A model generated the notes under the pieces. The model was not told the DNA's origin. It did no database searches and saw only the letters and a list, made by a program, of their open reading frames with translations. The position numbers and the translations under genes are program-made. Below, in pieces: positions 40,185-48,430 of a stretch of 64,000 nucleotides of DNA. Each line of letters begins with the position of its first letter. Positions within the stretch are counted from its first letter, which is position 1. The DNA is from Caulobacter sp. CCUG 60055. GTDB taxonomy: Bacteria > Pseudomonadota > Alphaproteobacteria > Caulobacterales > Caulobacteraceae. Location of the stretch: assembly GCF_022750545.1 (NCBI RefSeq), contig NZ_PUIC01000009.1, positions 1 through 64,000 on the forward strand, written 5' to 3'.

Positions 40185-41639
40185 TCACCGGAACGGCGGC
40201 TCGTCGAAGGCGCGCAGCTTGCGCGAATGCAGGCGCGGCCCTTCCTGGCGCAGGATGTCCATGGTGGTCAGGCCGATGGCCAGGTGTTGGCTGATCGCCT
40301 GCTCGTAGAAGCGGTTGGCCTGTCCCGGCAGCTTGATCTCGCCGTGGATCGGCTTGTCCGACACGCACAGCAGGGTCCCGTAGGGCACGCGGAAGCGATA
40401 GCCCTGGGCGGCGATGGTCGCCGATTCCATGTCGATGCCGACCGCCCGGCTCTGGTTGAAGCGCAGGGCCGACAGGGTGTAGCGCAGCTCCCAGTTGCGG
40501 TCGTCGGTGGTGACGATGGTGCCAGTGCGCAGCCGCTTCTTGAGCTGGTCGCCGGTCTCGCCGCTGACCAGTTCGGCCGCCCGGTAGAGCGCCTGCTGGA
40601 TTTCGGCGATCGGCGGGATCGGGATCTCCGGCGGCAGCACGTCGTCGAGCACGTGGTCGTCGCGCAGATAGGCGTGGGCCAGCACGTAGTCGCCGATGGT
40701 CTGGCTGGGGCGCAGGCCGCCGCAGTGGCCGATCATCAGCCAGGCCTGGGGCCGCAGAACCGCCAGATGGTCGGTGATGGTCTTGGCGTTGGACGGGCCG
40801 ACGCCGATGTTGACCAGGGTCACGCCTTTGCCGTCCCGCGCCATCAGGTGATAGGCCGGCATCTGGTGCTTGCGCCAGGTTCCGTTGGCGACGGCCGCCT
40901 CGGGGTTCTCGGTCTCGGCGGTGACCACCACGCCGCCGGCGCAGGACAGGGCCGTGTAACGGCTGTCCGGCTTGCGCAGCTCCTCGCACGCCCAGCGCAC
41001 GAACTCGTCGACATAGCGGTGGTAGTTGGTGAACAGCACATAGGGCTGCACGTGCTCGGCCGGGGCGCCGCTGTAGTGCTTCAGCCGGGCCAGCGAGAAG
41101 TCGACGCGCAGGGCGTCGAACAGCGACAGCGGCCGCGTCTCCTCCAGCGCCGGCTCCCAGAAGCCGTCGGCGACCTCGTCGCCGATATGGGCGAGGTCGG
41201 TGGCCGGGAACCAGCGGGCGAGCTCCTGCGACGACACCGCGTCCAGGGCCAGGTCCTCGGCGCCGTCCAGCACGTAGGGATAGGGGATTTCCTGCTGCGA
41301 GCGGCCGACCTCGATGTCGACCTCGAAGTCCTCGACCAGCAGCGACAGTTGCTCGATCAGATAGCCGCGGAAGAAATCCGGCTTGGTGATCGTCGCCGAA
41401 TAGACGGCGGGGGTGGTCAGGCGGGCGTAGGCGCGGCTGAGCCGGGCGGTCTTGCGCTCGCCGGTATAGACGATGCGCAGTTCGGGATAGGTGAACGCGC
41501 CTTCCAGCCGGGCGCCCGCATCGGGCTTTTCGCCCTTGGTCAGGTAGGCCTGAAGCGCTCGGCGCAGGGTCTGGACGGATTGCAGGTACAGTTCATTGAG
41601 CCGGTCTACGATCGCCGGCAGATCTTCTTTCCTAGTCAT
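40185..41639 (-). CDS. amn: AMP nucleosidase
   Basis: A 484-residue AMP nucleosidase, hydrolysing AMP to adenine and ribose 5-phosphate. The N-terminal AMP-binding domain (about 1-180) is followed by a phosphorylase-fold domain with MARDGKGVTLVNIGVGPSNA, MIGHCGGLRPSQTIGDYVLA, VGIDMESATIAAQGYRFRVP and GTLLCVSDKPIHGEIKLPGQ, the active-site segments of the family. Length agrees with E. coli Amn. It appears monocistronic and balances the adenylate pool under energy stress. Confidence 0.96.
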   Translation of the reverse strand: MTRKEDLPAIVDRLNELYLQSVQTLRRALQAYLTKGEKPDAGARLEGAFTYPELRIVYTGERKTARLSRAYARLTTPAVYSATITKPDFFRGYLIEQLSLLVEDFEVDIEVGRSQQEIPYPYVLDGAEDLALDAVSSQELARWFPATDLAHIGDEVADGFWEPALEETRPLSLFDALRVDFSLARLKHYSGAPAEHVQPYVLFTNYHRYVDEFVRWACEELRKPDSRYTALSCAGGVVVTAETENPEAAVANGTWRKHQMPAYHLMARDGKGVTLVNIGVGPSNAKTITDHLAVLRPQAWLMIGHCGGLRPSQTIGDYVLAHAYLRDDHVLDDVLPPEIPIPPIAEIQQALYRAAELVSGETGDQLKKRLRTGTIVTTDDRNWELRYTLSALRFNQSRAVGIDMESATIAAQGYRFRVPYGTLLCVSDKPIHGEIKLPGQANRFYEQAISQHLAIGLTTMDILRQEGPRLHSRKLRAFDEPPFR

Positions 41640-41759
41640 GCGCGAGCGTCATAACGCAGATCGGTGAAACTTTCGAGGCGCCGCGCGCCGGAGCCTTCCC
41701 CGACACGCCGGAACATGCCAAACGGCGGCCACGGGACCAACCTTCGGCGACGGGCGCTC

Positions 41760-42629
41760 ATGACGGAATCCCGATCGACCGAAAGAGGCGTCATCGGCCT
41801 CGCGTCCGGAAGTCTGCTGCGGCCCATCGCCGACCGCACGCCGGCCGTCGTGCGCCGAATTTGCGCGGGCGCCTGGCTCGACGTCAGCAGCCTGCCGGCG
41901 CGCCTGCGCGATCCTGGCCGCTGGAACGAGCCCTGGCAGACCTTCCACAATGTCGGCGGCGGCGACTTCCGCGCCTCGGGCGAGGCCATTCTGCGTCAGC
42001 TCGTCGATATCGCCGGCCTGCGGCGGGACTGGCGCGTGCTCGACATCGGTTGCGGCACCGGGCGGGCGGCCGCGCCCCTGGCGGAGTTCCTGGCCCCCGA
42101 GGGCGGCTATGTCGGCTTCGACGTCTCGCGGATCGCGGTCGACTCCTGCCGCCGCCGCTTTCGCCGCCGACGCCCCGACTTCGCCTTTCACCACGCCGAC
42201 GTGGCCAACCCTGTCTACAACGTCAGAGGCTCGGCGGCGCCCGAGCAATACGTCTTTCCCTGCCCCGACCAGAGCATCGACCTGGTGTTCGCCACCTCGG
42301 TCTTCACCCATCTGCGCCTGCCGGTGGTGGCCCGGCAGCTGCGCGAGAGCGCGCGGGCGCTCAAGCCCGGCGGCCGTTTCCTGTTCACCGCCTACACGCT
42401 GATCCCGGGACGGGGCGAGCCGGCCCTGTCGCCGTTCGAGCCGGGGGTCATGGTCCTCGACCCTAAGGCGCCGGAACGGGCCATCGCCTTCGACGAGACC
42501 TTGCTGCGCGCCGTCGTCGCCGAGGCCGGCCTCGACGTAGTCGAGCCGGTCCGCCTGGGCGCGTGGCTCGGTGAGGCGACCTATGAGGGCGGCCAGGACC
42601 TGTGGCTGGTCGAGAAGCCGGTGCGCTGA
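41760..42629 (+). CDS. Class I SAM-dependent methyltransferase
   Basis: A 289-residue methyltransferase. The SAM-binding fold shows motif I VLDIGCGTGRAAAPLA, the acidic YVGFDVS, a DVANP segment, and IDLVFATSVFTHLRL before ARALKPGGRFLFTAYTLIPG. The C-terminal part (EAGLDVVEPVRLGAW) is typical of type 11/12 methyltransferases; the substrate is unknown. ATG 41760 is the preferred start, with 41715 and 41664 as in-frame alternatives. Its last 49 bases overlap the 3' end of the convergent zinc-ribbon gene. Confidence 0.9.
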   Translation: MTESRSTERGVIGLASGSLLRPIADRTPAVVRRICAGAWLDVSSLPARLRDPGRWNEPWQTFHNVGGGDFRASGEAILRQLVDIAGLRRDWRVLDIGCGTGRAAAPLAEFLAPEGGYVGFDVSRIAVDSCRRRFRRRRPDFAFHHADVANPVYNVRGSAAPEQYVFPCPDQSIDLVFATSVFTHLRLPVVARQLRESARALKPGGRFLFTAYTLIPGRGEPALSPFEPGVMVLDPKAPERAIAFDETLLRAVVAEAGLDVVEPVRLGAWLGEATYEGGQDLWLVEKPVR

Positions 42630-42937
42630 CGGCGGGTCTCCCCCGACCCCGGAGGGCCGTCGTCGTCGTCGGCCTCCAGCTTGGCCAAGCCGCAATGGCG
42701 GCAGGCGCGCGCGTCCAGGTTCGTCCAAAGACCGGTGCGCGCATCGCGACCGATGTTGAACAGCCCGCCGCATCGTGGGCAGCGCCAGAAGTGCTGGACC
42801 AGGCTGACGACCAGCAGCGCCCCGCCCGACCACAGCATCACCGGAACGCCGGCGCCCGCGAGCGCCAGCCCCACGAAGGCGAAGAACGCCAGCGCCCAGA
42901 CCCAACTCAGCAGTTTGAACAGACGCCAGTCGCGCAC
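42581..42937 (-). CDS. Zinc-ribbon two-TM membrane protein
   Basis: A 118-residue hypothetical protein. Starting at GTG 42937 (VRDWRLFKLLSW), it has two membrane helices (WVWALAFFAFVGLALAG, VMLWSGGALLVVSLVQHFW), then a four-cysteine zinc ribbon (CPRCGGLF...CRHCGLAK) and an acidic DDDDG tail. It begins 14 bases after the nrdB stop, so it may be cotranscribed with nrdB. No known function; the start codon is inferred since there is no ATG in this part of the frame. Confidence 0.68.
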   Translation of the reverse strand: MRDWRLFKLLSWVWALAFFAFVGLALAGAGVPVMLWSGGALLVVSLVQHFWRCPRCGGLFNIGRDARTGLWTNLDARACRHCGLAKLEADDDDGPPGSGETRRQRTGFSTSHRSWPPS

Positions 42938-42951
42938 GGACGCGATCGCCG

Positions 42952-43986
42952 CTATTCGGCCGGCAGCACGTTCTCGGAACGCTTGGTCATCATGCGGTCG
43001 AACTCGCTCCACACGCCGGCGTCGCCCTGCCACTGGCCGCGGGTGGCGGCCTTGGAATATTCGGTGGCGCGCGCCTCGAAGAAGTTGGCGTGCTCGACGC
43101 CCGACAGCAGGGCCTGCAGCCAGGGCAGCGGGTTCTCGGTGACGCCGTAGACCGCCGGCAGGTCGAGCTGCCGCAGACGCCAGTCGGCGATGAAGCGGAT
43201 ATAGGCCTTGATGTCCTCGGGCGTCATGCCCTCGACCGAGCCCATCTCGAAGGCCAGGTCGATGAACTTGTCCTCGAGGCTCACCACCGTCTTGCAGCAG
43301 TCGACGATGTCGTCCGCCACCGCCTTGGTCACCGCGCCGGTCTCCTTGTTGAAGGCGTGGTAGAGCTTGATGATGCCTTCGCAGTGCAGGCTCTCGTCGC
43401 GCACCGACCACGACACGATCTGGCCCATGCCCTTCATCTTGTTGAAGCGCGGGAAGTTCATCAGCATGGCGAAGCTGGCGAACAGCTGCAGGCCTTCGGT
43501 GAAGCCGCCGAACATGGCCAGGGTGCGGGCGATGTCGGCGTTGGTGTCGACCCCGAACTTCTGCATGAAGTCGTGCTTGTCGCGCATCGCCTGGTATTCG
43601 AGGAACGCGCCGAACTCGCTCTCGGGCATGCCGATGGTTTCGAGCAGCAGGGCGTAGGCCGCGATATGGACGGTCTCCATGTTCGCGAACGACGACAGCA
43701 TCATCTTCACTTCGGTCGGTTTGAACACCCGGCCGTAGCGCTCCATGTAGTTGTCGGCGACCTCGATGTCCGACTGGGTGAAGAAGCGGAAGATCTGGGT
43801 CAGCAGGTTGCGTTCGCCGTCCGACAGCTTGGTCGCCCAGTCCTTGCAGTCCTCTCCGAGCGGCACCTCTTCCGGCAGCCAGTGGACCTGCTGCTGGCGC
43901 TTCCAGAACTCGTAGGCCCAGGGATAGCGGAACGGCTTGTAGGCGGCTGAGGGGGTGAGCAGGCCGGTCAGTTTGGCGGCGGTCAT
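42952..43986 (-). CDS. nrdB: Ribonucleotide reductase class Ia, beta subunit
   Basis: A 344-residue radical-generating subunit of aerobic ribonucleotide reductase. Ferritin-like helices carry the diiron and radical residues: DWATKLSDGERNLLTQIFRF, FANMETVHIAAYALLLETIG with candidate Glu/His ligands and radical Tyr, and SVRDESLHCEGIIKLYHAF with late Glu/His ligands. The C terminus ends SENVLPAE. The alpha subunit is not in the window. Two NrdR-like boxes lie between its start and the divergent GST gene, consistent with dNTP-responsive repression. Confidence 0.95.
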   Translation of the reverse strand: MTAAKLTGLLTPSAAYKPFRYPWAYEFWKRQQQVHWLPEEVPLGEDCKDWATKLSDGERNLLTQIFRFFTQSDIEVADNYMERYGRVFKPTEVKMMLSSFANMETVHIAAYALLLETIGMPESEFGAFLEYQAMRDKHDFMQKFGVDTNADIARTLAMFGGFTEGLQLFASFAMLMNFPRFNKMKGMGQIVSWSVRDESLHCEGIIKLYHAFNKETGAVTKAVADDIVDCCKTVVSLEDKFIDLAFEMGSVEGMTPEDIKAYIRFIADWRLRQLDLPAVYGVTENPLPWLQALLSGVEHANFFEARATEYSKAATRGQWQGDAGVWSEFDRMMTKRSENVLPAE

Positions 43987-44058
43987 GGCGGCGTCCTCAG
44001 GCGAATCGAGCGGTCGGGTCTAGACTGGCGTCACGGTAAGCAGCGAAGGGCTCGCTGA

Positions 44059-44105
44059 CCACCATATGTAGTGTGAACTAGGCCTCAATTCACAAGATAA
44101 GGTTA
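44059..44105. promoter_or_regulatory. Tandem NrdR-like boxes upstream of nrdB
   Basis: On the minus strand 44074-44059 reads ACACTACATATGGTGG, a near match to the NrdR box acaCwAtATaTwGtgt. A weaker copy (TAACCTTATCTTGTGA) lies at 44105-44090, exactly 31 bases away, the usual three-helical-turn spacing of paired NrdR boxes. Confidence 0.6.
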
Positions 44106-44110
44106 CCGCT

Positions 44111-44773
44111 GTGGATAAGCCATTCACGATTTACGGCGCGCGCGGGGCCGGCTCCGTACCTGTCGAGGCGGCGCTGACCCTGGCGGGCGCGCCCTATCGC
44201 CTGATCGAGGAGCCGTCGCTGTCCGCCCCCCTGCGCGACCGGCGCGCCGGGGCGGTGAACCCGCTGCGCCAGGTGCCGGCCCTGGTGCTGCCGGACGGCG
44301 GGGTGATGACCGAGAGCGCGGCCATCCTGATCTGGCTGGCCGAGCGTTTCCCCGAGGCCCGCCTCGCCCCGCCGCCGGGCGATCCGGCGCGGCCGGCCTT
44401 CCTGCGCTGGATGGCCTATGTCTCGGCGGCGATCTATTCGCTCTACTGGATTCGGGACGACCTCTCGCGGCTGGCCGCCGACGAAGCGCACGAGGCCGTG
44501 CTCGCCGAACGCACCGCCGAGCGCATCGCCTTCTGCTGGGCCCAGATGGACGCCCAGGTCGCGCCGGCCCCCTTCATCCTGGGCGAGACGCTGGGCGTGC
44601 TCGACCTCTATGTCGCCGTGGTCTCGCGCTGGGGTCCCAGGCGCGCGCGCTTCTATCGCGAGGCGCCCAGGCTGGCCGAGGTCGTGCGGCGGGTCGACGC
44701 CGAGCCGCGCCTCCAGGCGTTCTGGGCCGAACGCTTCCCCTTCGCGCCGGGCTGGGAGGGGTCGGCCCCATGA
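44111..44773 (+). CDS. Glutathione S-transferase family protein
   Basis: A 220-residue GST-fold protein. The N-terminal thioredoxin-like domain (FTIYGARGAGSVPVEAALTL, NPLRQVPALVLPDGGVMTES, AAILIWLAERFPEA) is followed by the all-helical C-terminal domain with FILGETLGVLDLYVAVVSRW. The glutathione-contacting Pro-Ala and Glu-Ser pairs are intact. It starts at GTG 44111; the nearest NrdR-like half overlaps its upstream region, so it may share the nrdB control region by divergence. The substrate is unknown. Confidence 0.88.
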   Translation: MDKPFTIYGARGAGSVPVEAALTLAGAPYRLIEEPSLSAPLRDRRAGAVNPLRQVPALVLPDGGVMTESAAILIWLAERFPEARLAPPPGDPARPAFLRWMAYVSAAIYSLYWIRDDLSRLAADEAHEAVLAERTAERIAFCWAQMDAQVAPAPFILGETLGVLDLYVAVVSRWGPRRARFYREAPRLAEVVRRVDAEPRLQAFWAERFPFAPGWEGSAP

Positions 44774-44804
44774 CAAGCCCCCGCGCCGGGTGTTCAATGA
44801 CGCC

Positions 44805-45215
44805 ATGAAGCGCGCCGCCCTCATCGCCTGCCTCGCGCTGGCGGCCCTGCCCGTCCGGCCCGCCGCCGCCCAGGACCGCGACGGCGCCAGGGACCAGGTC
44901 CTGGCCGAGCTCGCCGCCGTGATCGGCGAAAGCCACGCCCTGCGCCAGGCCTGCCGGGGAACCGGCGACCAGTTCTGGCGCGGCCGGATGCAGCGGCTGC
45001 TGGACAACGAGCATGCGCCGCAGGACCAGGAGATCGACCTCAAGGAGGCGTTCAACGCCGGCTATCGCCGGGCCCAGGTCCGCTATCCCCGTTGCGACGA
45101 CGACAGTCGCGCGGCCCTGGCGGCGGCGGCCGAGCGCGGCCGCGACCTCGCCGCCGAGCTCGGCCGCACGACAACCCATGCGGCGGCGGTGGCGAACGAC
45201 GCAACCCCGCGCTAG
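44805..45215 (+). CDS. TIGR02301-family periplasmic protein
   Basis: A 136-residue exported protein: signal peptide (AALIACLALAALPVRPAAAQ) and a helical mature part with ELAAVIGESHALRQACRGTG, DQFWRGRMQRLLDNEH and FNAGYRRAQVRYPRCDD. This pattern is the alphaproteobacterial TIGR02301 family of unknown function. Two cysteines (in RQACRG and YPRCDD) may pair. It lies 31 bases after the GST gene and 33 before the SPFH gene, so it could belong to one transcript with them. Confidence 0.85.
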   Translation: MKRAALIACLALAALPVRPAAAQDRDGARDQVLAELAAVIGESHALRQACRGTGDQFWRGRMQRLLDNEHAPQDQEIDLKEAFNAGYRRAQVRYPRCDDDSRAALAAAAERGRDLAAELGRTTTHAAAVANDATPR

Positions 45216-45248
45216 GGTGTGGGCCTGGCATCGCTTGGGAGGGCGTCC

Positions 45249-46208
45249 ATGTCTCTGTTCGTCGCGGTCGCGTTTCTGCTCCTCGCCGCTTTCGTGCTGT
45301 TCAATGTCATCAAGATCGTGCCCCAGGGGCGCGAGTTCACCGTCGAACGGTTCGGCCGGTTCACCCGCACGCTGAAGCCGGGCATGAGCATCCTGACCCC
45401 GTTCGTGGAGGCCATCGGCCGCCGCGTGAACATGATGGAGCAGGTGCTGGAGATCCCGCGCCAGGACGTCATCACCAAGGACAACGTCACCGTCCAGATC
45501 GACGGCATCGTGTTCATCCAGGTGATCGACGCCGCCCAGGCCGCCTATCGGGTCGACAACCTCAACTACGCCATCGGCCAGCTGGCCATGACCAACCTGC
45601 GCACCGTGGTCGGCTCGATGGACCTCGACGACGTGCTGTCGCAGCGCGACGCCATCAACACCCGCCTCTTGACCACCATCGACCAGGCGACCCATCCCTG
45701 GGGCGTCAAGTGCACGCGCATCGAGATCAAGGACCTGCAGCCGCCGCCGGACATCACCAACGCCATGGCCCGCCAGATGAAGGCCGAGCGTGAAAAGCGG
45801 GCGGCGATCACCGAGGCCGACGGCGAGAAGCAGGCCGCCATCCTGCGCGCCGAAGGCGGCAAGCAGTCGACGGTGCTGGAGGCCGAGGGCCGCAAGGAGG
45901 CCGCCTTCCGCACCGCCGAGGCCCGCGAGCGCCAGGCCGAGGCCGAGGCCAAGGCCACAGCCTACGTCTCGGAGGCCATCGCCAAGGGCGACGTCAAGGC
46001 CGTCAACTACTTCATCGCCCAGAAATACGTCGAGGCCTTCGCCGCCCTCGCCTCCTCGCCCCAGCAGAAGACCGTGATCGTGCCCGCCGACATGGCCGGC
46101 CTGGTCGGATCGATCGCCGGCGTGACGGAACTGGTCAAGGCGGCGCAGAATGCGCCCCATACGCCGCCCGCGCCGGGCGGCCGGGGGGCGGTCCCCCCAG
46201 TGAAATAG
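45249..46208 (+). CDS. SPFH/Band 7 membrane protein (QmcA-like)
   Basis: A 319-residue stomatin/prohibitin-family protein: N-terminal membrane segment (LFVAVAFLLLAAFVLFNVI), the SPFH domain (IVPQGREFTVERFGRFTRTL to TRIEIKDLQPPPDI), then a coiled coil rich in Glu/Ala/Arg and a Pro-rich end. QmcA-type proteins build large cage-like membrane microdomain complexes and may modulate FtsH-type proteolysis. The partner NfeD gene follows 19 bases later, the standard pairing. Confidence 0.94.
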   Translation: MSLFVAVAFLLLAAFVLFNVIKIVPQGREFTVERFGRFTRTLKPGMSILTPFVEAIGRRVNMMEQVLEIPRQDVITKDNVTVQIDGIVFIQVIDAAQAAYRVDNLNYAIGQLAMTNLRTVVGSMDLDDVLSQRDAINTRLLTTIDQATHPWGVKCTRIEIKDLQPPPDITNAMARQMKAEREKRAAITEADGEKQAAILRAEGGKQSTVLEAEGRKEAAFRTAEARERQAEAEAKATAYVSEAIAKGDVKAVNYFIAQKYVEAFAALASSPQQKTVIVPADMAGLVGSIAGVTELVKAAQNAPHTPPAPGGRGAVPPVK

Positions 46209-46227
46209 ACGGAGCGCGAACGCCTAG

Positions 46228-46692
46228 ATGCATGGCTTGATGGTGTTCTATCTGGGTCATCCGATGTGGGTGTGGCTGGCGGTCGGCGCGTTGCTGCTCG
46301 CCGCCGAGGTCGCCACCGGCTCGGGCTACCTGCTGTGGCCGGCCGCCTCGGCCGTGGTCGTCGGCCTGTTCACCCTGACCGGGCTCGACCTCGGCCTGCC
46401 GGGCGAGCTGGCGCTGTTCGCGGTCCTGACCCTGGTCTCGACCTTCCTCGCCCGCCGCTACCTGCCGCCCAAGCGCCTGCAGCCCGGGCCCGACATCAAC
46501 GACCGCGCCGCCAGCCTGATCGGCCGCGAGGGCCAGGCCACGAACGACTTCTCGCTGGGCCACGGCCGGGTGCTGGTCGACGGCGCCGAATGGATCGCCG
46601 AGGTCGACGGGGACGCCCAGCCGGCCGCCGGCCAGACGGTGCAGGTGGTCGGCGTGCTGGGCGGAGCGCGGCTGAAGGTGCGCCCGGCCTGA
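46228..46692 (+). CDS. NfeD-like membrane protein
   Basis: A 154-residue short NfeD (YbbK-like) protein. Two or three membrane helices (WVWLAVGALLLAAEVATGSG, LLWPAASAVVVGLFTLTG, ELALFAVLTLVSTFLARR) precede a C-terminal OB-fold domain (ASLIGREGQATNDFSLGHGR, then VDGAEWIAEVDGD). It works with the upstream SPFH protein, whose gene ends 19 bases earlier. It is convergent with the MarR gene. Confidence 0.93.
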   Translation: MHGLMVFYLGHPMWVWLAVGALLLAAEVATGSGYLLWPAASAVVVGLFTLTGLDLGLPGELALFAVLTLVSTFLARRYLPPKRLQPGPDINDRAASLIGREGQATNDFSLGHGRVLVDGAEWIAEVDGDAQPAAGQTVQVVGVLGGARLKVRPA

Positions 46693-46705
46693 GCCTGCGG
46701 CCCGG

Positions 46706-47146
46706 TCAGCGGTTGTCGTCCAGCCACGCCCGCAGCGCGCGCAGGAACGGCAGGGCCGCCGCGAAGTCGGCGTCCGCGAACGCGGCCCGCAGGCGCTCCA
46801 GGTAAGGACGCATGGCGATCAACCCGGCCTCGTGAGCGGCCAATCCCGCCGGGGTGATCGAGACCAGCTTCCTGCGGCCGTCGGCCGGATCGCCGGCGAC
46901 CGTGACGAAGCCTCGCGCCTCCAGGCGTTGCAGGGTGTTGGTCATCGCCCCCCTGGTCACCTGGAAGGCCGAGGCCAGCTGCGCCGGGCTCTCCATCCCG
47001 CCCCGGCGGGCGAAGTGGTTGAGCACCGTGAACTGGGCCTCGCTCAGGCCGGGCGGCAGCACCCGCTCGAGCTGGGTCCGCGCCAACTGATCGATGATGC
47101 CGATCTCGGTGAAGACCTGGACGTCGGGCCGATCCTTGGCCGACAT
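46706..47146 (-). CDS. MarR-family regulator
   Basis: A 146-residue MarR regulator with the winged-helix core LSEAQFTVLNHFARRGGMES, PAQLASAFQVTRGAMTNTLQ and RLEARGFVTVAGDPADGRRK, where the DGRR wing is diagnostic. Its ATG overlaps the stop of the nitroreductase gene by one base, so it is the second gene of that operon and a probable autoregulator through the two inverted repeats upstream of the first gene. The ligand is unknown; nitroaromatic, quinone or oxidant signals are plausible. Confidence 0.93.
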   Translation of the reverse strand: MSAKDRPDVQVFTEIGIIDQLARTQLERVLPPGLSEAQFTVLNHFARRGGMESPAQLASAFQVTRGAMTNTLQRLEARGFVTVAGDPADGRRKLVSITPAGLAAHEAGLIAMRPYLERLRAAFADADFAAALPFLRALRAWLDDNR

Positions 47147-48276
47147 CAGGCGCTCCGGATCTGGGCGGCCAGGCCCCGGCGCGGCGCCGGGCGTACAGGC
47201 TTGGCGTAGCCGATGCGCACGAACATCTGCACCCGGCCGCCCTGCGGCGCCAGCTCCCGGTGCGTCTCGTCGAGCAGGTTCGCCATGGCCGGATACTCCT
47301 CCAGGCACTGGCTCCAGGGGTGCATGGCCACGCCCTCGGCGGCGGCCTGGGCGTTGACGCGGAAATAGTCCCGCCCGGCGCCGATCTGGTCGGCGCGGCG
47401 GTTCTGCGCCGTGGTCAGCCACACGAACCCGCGCGCGGTGTCGGCCAGGCCCTTCAGAAAGGCGAGCGACTGGCCGTAGGCCCAGGTCCCCGGCGTCTCC
47501 AGCTTCTCCCGCGTCAGAAGGCCGACGGCGTGGGCCGCGTCGATCGCCGCCCCGTCCAGCGGCACGCCCCAAGGATGGGCGGCGACGTCGCGCGAACCGA
47601 TGAAGGTGCGCTCGCAGCTTTCGCGGTGGGCCGCCGGCGTATGCGCCTCGATCTCCGCCCCCCGATAGGCCAGGGCCTTAAGGCGCGCCGTCCGACCAGG
47701 CTCCAGGGTGAAACCGGCCGTCGCGCCGGACCGCGCGGCGCCGGCGATCCTGCGGGCCGCCGCCTCGGCCACCGGCCTGTCGTCGAACGGGGCGCGGGTG
47801 GTGCGCCGCGCCAGGGCGTGGCCGAACAGCGGGTCGGCGACGCCCCCTGGAGCGAACGTCACCCGCGCGAACGGCCTGCCGTCGAGGCGGTCGGCCTCCC
47901 CCTCGGGGAAAGGCGCGATGCGAGCGTCGAGCCCGCCCTGGGCCGCCGCCAGCCGTAAAAGCTCCAGGAAAGCCCCGCAGCCGACGACGATCTGGCGGTT
48001 GAAGGGATCGGTCTGCGGCAGCAGCCGCGCGGGATCGGCGTACAGGGTGACGACGCCCGGCTCGCGCAGGTCGGCCATCCACGGCTGCATGTTGTGGGGA
48101 TTGGGCGCCAGCAGGGCCCAGGCCAGGGCGCGGCGGCGCGGGTCGGCCTCGCCGGCGCCGGGATCGACCCAGGCGGCCCGGACGTCGGGAAGCGGCGCGC
48201 ATCCGGCCAAGGGAACGGCGGCGGCCACCGCCCCGCCCCCGACCAGGCGGATGACATCGCGGCGAGACGAGGACAC
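47146..48276 (-). CDS. Tat-exported nitroreductase-family lipoprotein (Acg-like)
   Basis: A 376-residue protein of the nitroreductase superfamily (Acg-like double-domain type). The N terminus carries a twin-arginine signal (SSSRRDVIRLVGG) and a lipobox (PLAGC, C26), so it is probably exported folded with flavin and then lipidated. Family segments include LLAPNPHNMQPWMADLREPG, DPFNRQIVVGCGAFLELLRL, HALARRTTRAPF and AEGVAMHPWSQCLEEYPAMA. I start it at GTG 48276, because GGAGG lies five bases upstream; a TTG four codons earlier is less likely. It heads a two-gene operon with MarR. Confidence 0.86.
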   Translation of the reverse strand: MSSSRRDVIRLVGGGAVAAAVPLAGCAPLPDVRAAWVDPGAGEADPRRRALAWALLAPNPHNMQPWMADLREPGVVTLYADPARLLPQTDPFNRQIVVGCGAFLELLRLAAAQGGLDARIAPFPEGEADRLDGRPFARVTFAPGGVADPLFGHALARRTTRAPFDDRPVAEAAARRIAGAARSGATAGFTLEPGRTARLKALAYRGAEIEAHTPAAHRESCERTFIGSRDVAAHPWGVPLDGAAIDAAHAVGLLTREKLETPGTWAYGQSLAFLKGLADTARGFVWLTTAQNRRADQIGAGRDYFRVNAQAAAEGVAMHPWSQCLEEYPAMANLLDETHRELAPQGGRVQMFVRIGYAKPVRPAPRRGLAAQIRSA

Positions 48277-48287
48277 GGCGGCCTCCA

Positions 48288-48331
48288 ATGGTTCAACGAT
48301 AAACCATCGTATTAGTTTAATGCTGAACTAT
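48288..48331. promoter_or_regulatory. Two tandem MarR-type operators
   Basis: Site 1 (48288-48307) is ATGGTT, eight bases, AACCAT; site 2 (48312-48331) is TTAGTT, eight bases, AACTAT. Both share the GTT-N8-AAC core, with centres 24 bases apart. They end just before the ribosome-binding site of the nitroreductase-MarR operon, where MarR binding would block transcription. Confidence 0.7.
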
Positions 48332-48430
48332 CAACGCCGCCCGCTCCCCCGTCCCCGCACGACTTGAAGCCGCTCGCCACGCCTGCGCAGAACGGGACGC
48401 CAACATCGCCGGCGCTCAGGTCCGGCTTCA

